From positions 2,418,001 through 2,482,000 of the forward strand of contig NZ_CP107964.1 in assembly GCF_041434935.1 (NCBI RefSeq): a DNA stretch of 64,000 nt, read 5' to 3'. The position numbers and the translations under genes were made by a program. A model generated the notes under the pieces. It made no database searches, had not been told where the DNA came from, and was given only the letters and a program-made list of their open reading frames with translations. Source of the DNA: Kitasatospora sp. NBC_00374 (lineage in GTDB: Bacteria; Actinomycetota; Actinomycetes; Streptomycetales; Streptomycetaceae). Of this stretch, positions 26,440 through 34,035 are shown in pieces. How positions within the stretch are numbered: the stretch's first letter is position 1; every line of letters begins with the position of its first letter.

Positions 26440-27174
26440 TCAGCGGGCGGCGAATCCGAGCGGGTGCCGCCGCAGGAATCGCAGGCCCTGCCGGAGGTAG
26501 CCCCGCGGGTTGGCGTCCAGGTGGACGGCCCATCCCGGGCGGTCCTCACCGCGCAGGTGTGCGTAGCAGGCCAGCGCGTACCCGTACGCCTCCTGGGTCA
26601 GGTAGCCGAGTCGGTGGCGGCTGACCCGGCCGCCCCGGTCGACCCGGGTGAAGGCCGCGTTGGCGTTGAAGACGCCGAAGCCGAAGAAGACGGTGAGCAG
26701 ATCGGTCAGCGGCTCGCCGTCGGTGCGGTCGGGGTCGATCCGGTTCCCGGCGAGCAGCCGGACGTGCCCGAGCTCGTGGGCGACGGTGGCGACCAGGGCG
26801 ACCGGGCGGGCGGCCAGCTCCTGCTCCACGGCGACCACCGGACGCCCCCGCTCGATCCGGAAGTGGCCCGCCGCCCCGCTGGAGCTCACGGTCAGCCCCA
26901 GCTCGGCCGCCATCAGATCGGCCTGCGGATCGTAGGGCCCGACCTCGACCAGCAGCCCGCCCGGGTCCACCCCGAAGTGACCGCAGAGCCGGACCACCAG
27001 CTCACCGATCTGCTCCGCGGAACCGTCGAACGGCCCCGGGAAGTGGTCGGCGGTCGGCAGCACCGGCGGCCGCCGCAGCACCTCGGGCCCGAACTCCGCC
27101 AGCAGCCAGGCCGTCGACTCCTCGACCCAGGCCTGCTCCCGTGGCCCGACCGGACATCTCGCTCCACCGAACAT
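26440..27174 (-). CDS. Putative zincin-type metalloprotease of unknown family
   Basis: The 244-residue protein has VATVAHELGHVRL, with the HExxH zinc motif at 133-137 (H133, E134, H137). The helix EPLTDLLTVFFGFGVFNANAAF follows 15-20 residues later and could give a third ligand (Glu or Asp). No signal peptide or membrane segment is seen, so a soluble cytoplasmic zincin is likely. The C-terminus (GYLTQEAYGYALACYAHLRGE, LRQGLRFLRRHP) is helical. GGGGGAG precedes the ATG. Sits downstream of polA on the same strand after a hairpin. Substrate unknown. Confidence 0.75.
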   Translation of the reverse strand: MFGGARCPVGPREQAWVEESTAWLLAEFGPEVLRRPPVLPTADHFPGPFDGSAEQIGELVVRLCGHFGVDPGGLLVEVGPYDPQADLMAAELGLTVSSSGAAGHFRIERGRPVVAVEQELAARPVALVATVAHELGHVRLLAGNRIDPDRTDGEPLTDLLTVFFGFGVFNANAAFTRVDRGGRVSRHRLGYLTQEAYGYALACYAHLRGEDRPGWAVHLDANPRGYLRQGLRFLRRHPLGFAAR

Positions 27175-27191
27175 CCGCTGCTCCCCCCGTC

Positions 27192-27214
27192 GGCAGGGGC
27201 GGCCCGCCCCTGTC
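27192..27214 (-). terminator. polA terminator
   Basis: A 10-bp stem with one G-T pair (27192-27201 with 27205-27214, 3-nt loop) lies 15 bases past the polA stop and just before the zincin gene. Confidence 0.6.
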
Positions 27215-27228
27215 GACGGTAGCCCGGG

Positions 27229-29967
27229 TCAGTGCGCCGCCGCCTCCCAGTTCGCGCCGACACCCACCGAGACGTCCAGCGGGGCCCGCAGCGGGTACGC
27301 CCCGGCCATCTGCGCGCGCACCAGGGCCTCGACCTGCTCACGCTCGCCGGGCGCCAGCTCCAGCACGATTTCGTCGTGCACCTGGAGCAGCATCCGGGAG
27401 GCCAGCGAGGCCTTGGTGAGCTCCTCGTCGACCCGCAGCATGGCGATCTTGACGATGTCGGCCGCCGACCCCTGGATCGGGGCGTTCAGCGCCATCCGCT
27501 CGGCCATCTCGCGGCGCTGGCGGTTGTCGCTGGTGAGGTCGGGCAGGTAGCGGCGGCGGCCCAGCAGGGTCTCGGTGTAGCCCACCGCGCGGGCCTCCTC
27601 GACCACCCGCTGCAGGTACTCGCGCACCCCGCCGAAGCGCAGGAAGTAGGTGTCCATCAGGCCCTGCGCCTCGGCCGGCTTGATGCCGAGCTGCTGCGAG
27701 AGCCCGTACGCGGACAGGCCGTAGGCCAGGCCGTAGGACATCGCCTTGATCTTGCGGCGCATCTCGGCGTCGACCGCTTCCGGTGCGACCTCGAAGACCT
27801 GCGAGGCGACCGTGGTGTGCAGGTCCTCACCGCTCTCGAAGGCCTCGATCAGCGCCGCGTCCTCGGACAGGTGCGCCATGATCCGCAGCTCGATCTGGGA
27901 GTAGTCGGCGGTCAGCAGCGCCTCGTACCCCTCGCCGACCACGAAGGCGCGGCGGATCGCCCGGCCCTCCTCGGTGCGGACCGGGATGTTCTGCAGGTTC
28001 GGGTCCTGGGAGGACAGCCGGCCGGTGGCGGCGACCATCTGGTTGAAGGTGGTGTGGATCCGGCCCTGCGGCGAGACCGTCTTGAGCAGGCCCTCGACGG
28101 TGGTGCGCAGCTTGGCCTGGTCCCGGTGGCGCAGCAGGATGACCGGCAGCTCGTTGGTGGTCTGGCCGGCCAGCCAGGTCAGCGCGTCGGCGTCGGTGGT
28201 GTAGCCGGTCTTGATCTTCTTGGTCTTGGGCAGCGCCAGCTCGCCGAACAGGATCTCCTGGAGCTGCTTGGGCGAGCCGAGGTTGAAGGGGTGACCGGCG
28301 GCGGCGTGCGCCTCCTCGACGCAGCGCTGGATCTCGGCGGAGAACTGCGTCTCCAGGCCGGTCAGCCACTCCCGGTCGGCGGCGATGCCGTAGCGCTCCA
28401 TCCGGGCCAGCAGGGCCGCGATCGGCAGCTCCATGTCGTGGAACAGCTCGACCGCGCCGACCTCGGCCAGCCGGGTCTCGAACAGGGCGGCCAGGTCGAG
28501 GATCGCCCGGGCCTGCACCATCAGGGCCTGGGCGGCGGCGGTGCCGTCCTCCTCCTCCGCGTCGAAGGAGAGCTGCCCGGTCTCGGCGGCGGCCGCGGGG
28601 GCCAGCGACCGGGCCAGGTACTCCTCGGCCAGCACGTCCAGGGTGAAGGTGCGCCGGCCGGGCTTCTCCAGGTACGCGGCGAGCGCGGTGTCGGCGGCGA
28701 CGCCGGCGATCTGCCAGCCCTGCTCGGCGAAGGCGCGCATCACGTGCTTGGCGATGTGCAGGGCCTTCGGGCGGGAGGCGTCGGCCAGCCAGTCGGTGAA
28801 CGCCCGGTCGTCGGCCTCGGCGAGCTGCGCCGGGTCGAACCAGGCCGCGGTGTCGCCGGCGGCGAGCGCGATCTCCTGGACCTCGCCGGAGCCGAGCGCC
28901 CACCGGTAGACGGAGGCGAGCGCGACCAGGCCCTTGCCGTGCTGGTCGAGCCAGCCGGCCAGGGCGCCGGGCTCGGTGAGCAGCTCGCCGTCGACGGCGA
29001 GGCCCGGGGAGGCCTCGGCGGCGGTCTCGGGTTCGGCGCCGGCCGGGTCGATGCCCTGGACGCGGTCGCGGAAGTTGGGGTTGCGGAACTCCAGGCTCTC
29101 CATGAGCCGGCCGACGGCCTCCTTGTCGAAGGGCTCGCGGCCGAGGTCGGCGACGCCGAGCGGCAGCTCGACGTCCCGGACCAGCTCGGTGAGGAGGCGG
29201 TTGCGCCTGACGGAGTCGAGGTGCTCGCGGAGCTTCTCGCCGACCTTGCCCTTGACCTCGTCGGCCCGCTCGACCAGCTGCTCGAAGGAGCCGAACTGGT
29301 TGACCCACTTCGCGGCGGTCTTCTCGCCGACGCCGGGGATGCCGGGCAGGTTGTCCGACGGGTCGCCGCGAAGGGCGGCGAGGCCGGGGTACTGGGCGGG
29401 GGTCACGCCGTACTTCTCGGCGACCTTGTCCGGGGTGTAGCGGGTGAGCTCGGAGACGCCCTTGGTCGGGTAGAGCACGGTGGTGTGCTCGGTGACCAGC
29501 TGCAGCGAGTCGCGGTCGCCGGTGACGATCAGGACCTCGAAGCCCTCGGCCTCGGCGGCGGTGACCAGGGTGGCGATCACGTCGTCGGCCTCGAAGCCGT
29601 CGACGGACAGCCGCCGGATGCTCATCGCGTCGAGCAGCTCGTGGATCAGGCCGATCTGGCTGCGGAACTCGTCCGGCGTCTTGGCGCGGTTGGCCTTGTA
29701 GTCGGGGAACTCGGCCGAGCGGAACGTCTGCCGCGAGACGTCGAAGGCCACCGCGAGGTGGGTGGGCCGCTCGTCCCGCACGGTGTTGGCCAGCATCGAG
29801 GCGAAGCCGTACACGGCGTTGGTCGGCTGGCCGGTGGTGGTGTTGAAGTTCTCCACGGGCAGGGCGTAGAACGCCCGGTAGGCCATCGAATGCCCGTCGA
29901 GCAGCATCAGCCGGGGCCGGCCACCCGCACCCTCGCCCGCGCCCTTGCCTGCACTCTGCGTAGCCAC
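27229..29967 (-). CDS. polA: DNA polymerase I
   Basis: The 912-residue enzyme fills gaps and removes RNA primers. The 5'-3' exonuclease domain covers about 1-300 (LMLLDGHSMAYRAFYAL, VDGFEADDVIATL, VTGDRDSLQLV, GIPGVGEKTAAKW). The middle domain (320-520) lacks the DxE residues of a proofreading exonuclease. The polymerase domain has motif A DYSQIELR near 687, the O-helix RRKIKAMSYGLAYG near 735 and motif C QVHDEIVLE near 859. Tyr replaces E. coli Phe762 in the O-helix, as is usual in actinobacterial Pol I. GTG at 29967 gives a length matching relatives; GTG at 29973 is equally possible. The open frame extends further up without a better start. Confidence 0.96.
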   Translation of the reverse strand: MATQSAGKGAGEGAGGRPRLMLLDGHSMAYRAFYALPVENFNTTTGQPTNAVYGFASMLANTVRDERPTHLAVAFDVSRQTFRSAEFPDYKANRAKTPDEFRSQIGLIHELLDAMSIRRLSVDGFEADDVIATLVTAAEAEGFEVLIVTGDRDSLQLVTEHTTVLYPTKGVSELTRYTPDKVAEKYGVTPAQYPGLAALRGDPSDNLPGIPGVGEKTAAKWVNQFGSFEQLVERADEVKGKVGEKLREHLDSVRRNRLLTELVRDVELPLGVADLGREPFDKEAVGRLMESLEFRNPNFRDRVQGIDPAGAEPETAAEASPGLAVDGELLTEPGALAGWLDQHGKGLVALASVYRWALGSGEVQEIALAAGDTAAWFDPAQLAEADDRAFTDWLADASRPKALHIAKHVMRAFAEQGWQIAGVAADTALAAYLEKPGRRTFTLDVLAEEYLARSLAPAAAAETGQLSFDAEEEDGTAAAQALMVQARAILDLAALFETRLAEVGAVELFHDMELPIAALLARMERYGIAADREWLTGLETQFSAEIQRCVEEAHAAAGHPFNLGSPKQLQEILFGELALPKTKKIKTGYTTDADALTWLAGQTTNELPVILLRHRDQAKLRTTVEGLLKTVSPQGRIHTTFNQMVAATGRLSSQDPNLQNIPVRTEEGRAIRRAFVVGEGYEALLTADYSQIELRIMAHLSEDAALIEAFESGEDLHTTVASQVFEVAPEAVDAEMRRKIKAMSYGLAYGLSAYGLSQQLGIKPAEAQGLMDTYFLRFGGVREYLQRVVEEARAVGYTETLLGRRRYLPDLTSDNRQRREMAERMALNAPIQGSAADIVKIAMLRVDEELTKASLASRMLLQVHDEIVLELAPGEREQVEALVRAQMAGAYPLRAPLDVSVGVGANWEAAAH

Positions 29968-30133
29968 GTCCACGTCCGTCCTGCCGGTTCCACTGCCAGC
30001 AACAGATCCTATGGCCCGCCGCCGACAACGGACGTAAGGACGCAGACCACCGCGCCCCGGGGGCCCGGTCGCGCCGGTCGTACGATCGCAGGCAGCACCA
30101 CCATGCGATCCCTCACACAGCGGCAGGAGCGCC

Positions 30134-30586
30134 ATGACCGACGAGGCCCCCGTACTCAACGTGCCCCAGGACGTGCTCGACCACTTCGCCAAGCTCGGCG
30201 TCAGCCCCGAGACCTTCTCCGGCGGCCACCTCGGCGACAAGCTCGGCCTCAAGGTCGTGGAGGCCTCGCCGGACCGGGTGGTGGGCACCATGCCGGTGGA
30301 CGGCAACCAGCAGCCGTACGGACTGCTGCACGGCGGCGCCTCGGCGGCGCTGGCCGAGACGCTCGGCTCGATCGGGGCGATGCTGCACGCCGGGCCGGGC
30401 CGGTACGCGGTCGGGGTGGACCTGAACGCCACCCACCACCGGTCGGCCACCTCCGGGCTGGTGACCGGGGTGGCGAGCGCGGTCTTCAAGGGGCGCACGG
30501 CCGCCACCTACGAGATCGCGATCACCGACGACACCGGCCGCCGGATCACCAGCTGCCGGCTGACCTGCATGCTGCGGGATCTGTAG
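30134..30586 (+). CDS. PaaI-family hotdog-fold thioesterase
   Basis: The 150-residue protein has the hotdog thioesterase signature: QQPYGLLHGGASAALAETLGSIGA, where HGG and Glu are typical of the active site, then AVGVDLNATHHRSATSG. It probably hydrolyses an acyl- or aryl-CoA ester; the acyl group is unknown. CAGGAG precedes the ATG. Divergent from polA with 166 bases between. Confidence 0.9.
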   Translation: MTDEAPVLNVPQDVLDHFAKLGVSPETFSGGHLGDKLGLKVVEASPDRVVGTMPVDGNQQPYGLLHGGASAALAETLGSIGAMLHAGPGRYAVGVDLNATHHRSATSGLVTGVASAVFKGRTAATYEIAITDDTGRRITSCRLTCMLRDL

Positions 30587-30682
30587 CCGCAGGCCAACAC
30601 CCCTGCCCCACCCCCTCGTTCGAACGCCGGTTTGATCCCCGCCCTGCCGGGGCAGGCCATGGCCAGACGAGGGGGCGGTGGC

Positions 30683-31372
30683 ATGTCCGGCACAGGGCAC
30701 GAGCGCGGCGGGGGGCCGCCCGCCGGCCACGGCTTCCTCGGTCCGGTGGAGGCCGCCGAGGGCACCACCGCGACCCGGCCGGCCGGGCCCCGCCCGCCCG
30801 GCCGCCGTCTGCGCCCCGCCGGCCTGACCCGGCGTCAGAAGTACGCCGCGGCAGTACTGCTGCTGGCCGCGGCCACCCTGCCGGCCACCCGGCACGCCGG
30901 CAGCCGCCCCGAGCAGGCGGCCAACTCCCCGCCCCCGTACCCGGCCCAGATCACCCACTTCCGCTACGCCGGGACCGGCTCGGCCGCGGTCGCCGGCGGC
31001 GACGGCTTCGTGCTGCGGATGGCCGTCCGCAGCGACGGGCCCGGGCCGGTCGAGCTGGTCGGCCTCCGGCAGAGCTACCGGGGCCTTCAGGCGGCGCCCG
31101 TGGGCGCCCTGCCGCGCCGGCTGGATCCGGGGGTCCCCGTCGTGGTGGAGGTGGCCTACCGGGTGACCGACTGCGCCCAGGCGCCACCGGATGCGGGGAT
31201 GCCCTTCCTGGATGTAACGCTGCGTAACACGCGTGCAATCCAGACCCTGAGCCAGATCCTCGGCGACGCCTACGCGGGAGATCTCTCGCGAAACCTCCAT
31301 ATCGCCTGCCCGGATTCCGATATCCGAACACGGGTGCCCGTTCCACCCTCCCCGGACACCGGCGTCCGATAA
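30683..31372 (+). CDS. Membrane-anchored protein of unknown function
   Basis: The 229-residue protein has a Gly/Pro-rich cytoplasmic N-terminus, one membrane helix (QKYAAAVLLLAAATLPAT near 55-75) and a C-terminal domain with a likely beta-sandwich pattern (VLRMAVRSDGPGPVELVGL, VEVAYRVTDCAQAPPDAG) ending in a second Cys (LHIACPDSD). The two Cys could form a disulfide outside the cell. The start at 30683 is supported by GAGGGGG; earlier starts lack this. No known family is recognised. It precedes the liv operon by 290 bases. Confidence 0.7.
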   Translation: MSGTGHERGGGPPAGHGFLGPVEAAEGTTATRPAGPRPPGRRLRPAGLTRRQKYAAAVLLLAAATLPATRHAGSRPEQAANSPPPYPAQITHFRYAGTGSAAVAGGDGFVLRMAVRSDGPGPVELVGLRQSYRGLQAAPVGALPRRLDPGVPVVVEVAYRVTDCAQAPPDAGMPFLDVTLRNTRAIQTLSQILGDAYAGDLSRNLHIACPDSDIRTRVPVPPSPDTGVR

Positions 31373-31662
31373 CCGGACATTCCTTGGATGAGCAGGGAAT
31401 CCAGCCCGACAGCCTTCCACAGGACGAGACGAGGAGCGCTATTCGGAGGCTCTAAACGGCGAACGGCTCAGCATGTGAGATTTTTGCCGGGGGTACTCAT
31501 AACAAGAGAATCACAGCATGTCCGGACCTCTGCCGGAGGCGCCAAACCCGTTCTAGAGTCACGGCCAGTCACCGCGCCAACCGATTGGGCCCCAGGCCCA
31601 GCGCGCGACCCGGCCGCCGCCATCTCTGGCGCCGCGCCTTCCTGATCCAGAAGGGGACCCTC
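31373..31662 (+). other. Leader and promoter region of the liv operon
   Basis: This 290-bp stretch has no convincing gene and is less GC-rich than its surroundings in the middle. A possible promoter is TGCCGG (31531-31536), 17 bp, TAGAGT (31554-31559), implying a leader of about 100 nt before livJ. The -35 is poor, so the call is tentative. Confidence 0.4.
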
Positions 31663-32889
31663 GTGCGTAAGAGTTCACTGCTTGTCGTGAGCATTGCCGT
31701 CACCGGAGCTCTCACCCTCTCCGCGTGCGGCTCGCGTGGTGAGAAGAAGGCCGGCGACGACGCCAGCGGCAGCACCGTCGTGACCATCGGTGTCGACGCG
31801 CCGCTCACCGGCCCGCTCGCGCCCCTCGGCCTCGGCATCCAGCACTCCGCGGAGCTCGCCGCGAAGATCGCGAACGACACCAAGGAAGTTCCCGGCGTCA
31901 CGTTCAAGGTCAAGGCCCTCGACGACAAGAAGTCGCCGCAGGAAGGCCAGTCCAACGCCACCGCCCTGGTCGCCGACAAGACCGTGCTCGGCGTCGTCGG
32001 CCCGCTCAACTCCGGTGTCGCCCAGTCGATGCAGCAGATCTTCGAGACCGCCAACCTGGCCGAGGTCTCCCCGGCGAACACCAACCCCGCGCTCACCCAG
32101 GGCGAGAAGTTCGAGACCGAGAAGAAGCGTCAGTTCAAGAGCTACTTCCGGACCGCCACCACCGACGCCATCCAGGGCCCCTTCGCCGCTCAGTACGCCT
32201 ACAACGACCTGAGCAAGAAGAAGGCGTACCTGATCGACGACAAGAAGACCTACGGCGTCGGCCTGGTCGCCGCCTTCCAGAAGGAGTTCACCAAGCTCGG
32301 CGGTGCCGTCGCGGGCAGCGACCACATCGACGAGAACAACCTGGACTTCTCCGCCGTCGTCACCAAGGCCAAGGCCGCCGGCGCCGACATCATCTACTAC
32401 GGCGGCGAGTACCCGCAGTCCGGCCCGCTCAGCGACCAGCTGAAGAAGGCCGGCGTCACCGTCCCGGTCATGGGCGGCGACGGCATGTACGACCCCGAGT
32501 ACATCAACAAGGCCAACAAGAACGCCGAGGGTGACCTCGCCACCTCGGTCGGCGCCCCGGTCGAGACCCTCGACTCGGCCAAGAAGTTCGTCGCCGACTA
32601 CGCGGCCGCGAAGTACGCCGACCCGTACGCCGCCTACGGCGGCTACTCCTACGACGCCGCCTGGTCCATCGTCCAGGGCGTCAAGGCCGTCGCCGCCGCC
32701 AACGGCGGCAAGCTGCCCGACGGTGCCCGCGGCAAGGTCGTCGAGGCCCTCAGCAAGGTCAGCTTCGACGGCGTGACCGGCAAGGTCGCCTTCGACGAGT
32801 ACGGCGACGCCGTCAACAAGCAGCTCACCGTCTACGTCGTCAAGGGCGGCACCTGGACGGTCGCCAAGTCCGGCACCTACTCCGGCTGA
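31663..32889 (+). CDS. livJ: Branched-chain amino acid ABC transporter, substrate-binding lipoprotein
   Basis: The 408-residue protein captures leucine, isoleucine or valine (or a related amino acid) outside the membrane and hands it to LivHM. It starts at GTG with AAGGGGA upstream. The lipoprotein signal is MRKSSLLVVSIAVTGALTLS followed by AC; Cys22 would be lipidated. The rest matches the type I periplasmic-binding fold of LivJ/LivK: VTIGVDAPLTGPLAPLGLG, GVVGPLNSGVAQSMQQIFE, KKAYLIDDKKTYGVGLVAAFQKEF, GGEYPQSGPLSDQL and AAYGGYSYDAAW. A stem-loop follows the gene, then livH, livM, livG and livF. Confidence 0.94.
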   Translation: MRKSSLLVVSIAVTGALTLSACGSRGEKKAGDDASGSTVVTIGVDAPLTGPLAPLGLGIQHSAELAAKIANDTKEVPGVTFKVKALDDKKSPQEGQSNATALVADKTVLGVVGPLNSGVAQSMQQIFETANLAEVSPANTNPALTQGEKFETEKKRQFKSYFRTATTDAIQGPFAAQYAYNDLSKKKAYLIDDKKTYGVGLVAAFQKEFTKLGGAVAGSDHIDENNLDFSAVVTKAKAAGADIIYYGGEYPQSGPLSDQLKKAGVTVPVMGGDGMYDPEYINKANKNAEGDLATSVGAPVETLDSAKKFVADYAAAKYADPYAAYGGYSYDAAWSIVQGVKAVAAANGGKLPDGARGKVVEALSKVSFDGVTGKVAFDEYGDAVNKQLTVYVVKGGTWTVAKSGTYSG

Positions 32890-32975
32890 CCCGGACCCGG
32901 ACCCCCCCCCGCGGTAACAGCACGGCACCGCAGAACCGCACCACCAAGTACCGGCACCACACAACGAACCACCAG

Positions 32976-33006
32976 GCGGGGGGCGCTGCGAACCAGCGCC
33001 CCCCGC
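32976..33006 (+). terminator. Intra-operon stem-loop between livJ and livH
   Basis: A perfect 13-bp stem (32976-32988 with 32994-33006, 5-nt loop CGAAC) lies about 85 bases past livJ and 80 before livH. It fits a partial terminator or RNA-stabilising hairpin that keeps binding-protein expression above that of the permeases. Confidence 0.75.
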
Positions 33007-33085
33007 TGTACATCCTCTGTACGCCACGGTTCGAGCCGACCCCCACAGCGAACCCCACCCACCGAACCCCCTCGGAGGCCCAGCG

Positions 33086-34015
33086 GTGCACGAACTGCCG
33101 CAGCAGCTGGCCAACGGCCTGATTCTCGGCGCCCTTTACGGGCTGATCGCGATCGGCTACACAATGGTCTACGGCATTGTCCAGCTCATCAACTTCGCCC
33201 ACGGCGAGATCTTCATGACAGGTGGGTTCGGCGCCCTCACCACCTACCTCATCCTCCCGTCCGGCACCAGTCTGTGGCTGGCCCTGCCCCTGATGCTGGT
33301 CGGCGGCGTCATCGTCGCCGTCCTGATCGCCGTCGCCGCCGAGCGCTTCGCCTACCGGCCGCTGCGCGGGGCTCCCAAGCTCGCACCGCTGATCACCGCG
33401 ATCGGTCTGTCGATCGCCCTCCAGCAGGTCGTCGAGCAGTTCTACCCCGGCGCCAAGTCCGGCCGCAGCTTCCCGCAGCTCCCGGGCGGCCCCTACGTCT
33501 TCGGGCCGATCACGCTGCAGCCCGCCGACTTCTACCTCTTCATCGCCGCCCCGCTCTGCATGGGCGCGCTCGCCGCCTTCGTCGGCAAGACCCGCACCGG
33601 CCGCGGCATGCAGGCCACCGCGCAGGACCCCGACACCGCCAAGCTCATGGGCATCAACACCGACCGCATCATCGTGATCGCGTTCGCCCTCGGTGCCGCC
33701 TTCGCCGCCGTCGCCTCCATCGGCTGGGGCCTGCGCTACGGCCAGGTCTCCCCCGCGATGGGCTTCCTCGCCGGCCTCAAGGCCTTCACCGCGGCCGTCC
33801 TCGGCGGCATCGGCAACATCTACGGCGCCATGCTCGGCGGCCTCGTGCTCGGCGTCGCGGAGGCCATGGCCACCGCGTACATCCAGGAAGTCCCCGGCAT
33901 GCAGCAGCTCGGCGGCGGCTCCTGGGCCAACGTCTGGGCCTTCGTCCTGCTCATCGTCGTCCTCCTCGTCAGACCACAGGGTCTGCTCGGGGAACGCGTC
34001 GCGGACCGAGCCTGA
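33086..34015 (+). CDS. livH: Branched-chain amino acid ABC transporter permease LivH
   Basis: This 309-residue permease has about eight membrane helices and the LivH hallmark segments LILGALYGLIAIGYTMVYGIVQLINFAHGEIFM, AYRPLRGAPKLAPLITAIGLSI and the EAA-like loop GRGMQATAQDPDTAKLMGINTDRII. The start is GTG with CGGAGG nine bases upstream. It forms the channel with LivM. Confidence 0.95.
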   Translation: MHELPQQLANGLILGALYGLIAIGYTMVYGIVQLINFAHGEIFMTGGFGALTTYLILPSGTSLWLALPLMLVGGVIVAVLIAVAAERFAYRPLRGAPKLAPLITAIGLSIALQQVVEQFYPGAKSGRSFPQLPGGPYVFGPITLQPADFYLFIAAPLCMGALAAFVGKTRTGRGMQATAQDPDTAKLMGINTDRIIVIAFALGAAFAAVASIGWGLRYGQVSPAMGFLAGLKAFTAAVLGGIGNIYGAMLGGLVLGVAEAMATAYIQEVPGMQQLGGGSWANVWAFVLLIVVLLVRPQGLLGERVADRA

Positions 34016-34035
34016 GGAAGCGGGAGACCCACACC

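Noticed and set aside
29968..30507. N-terminal extension of the polA frame over the PaaI gene
   Set aside because: It would overlap the divergent thioesterase gene and adds Arg-rich sequence not found in Pol I.
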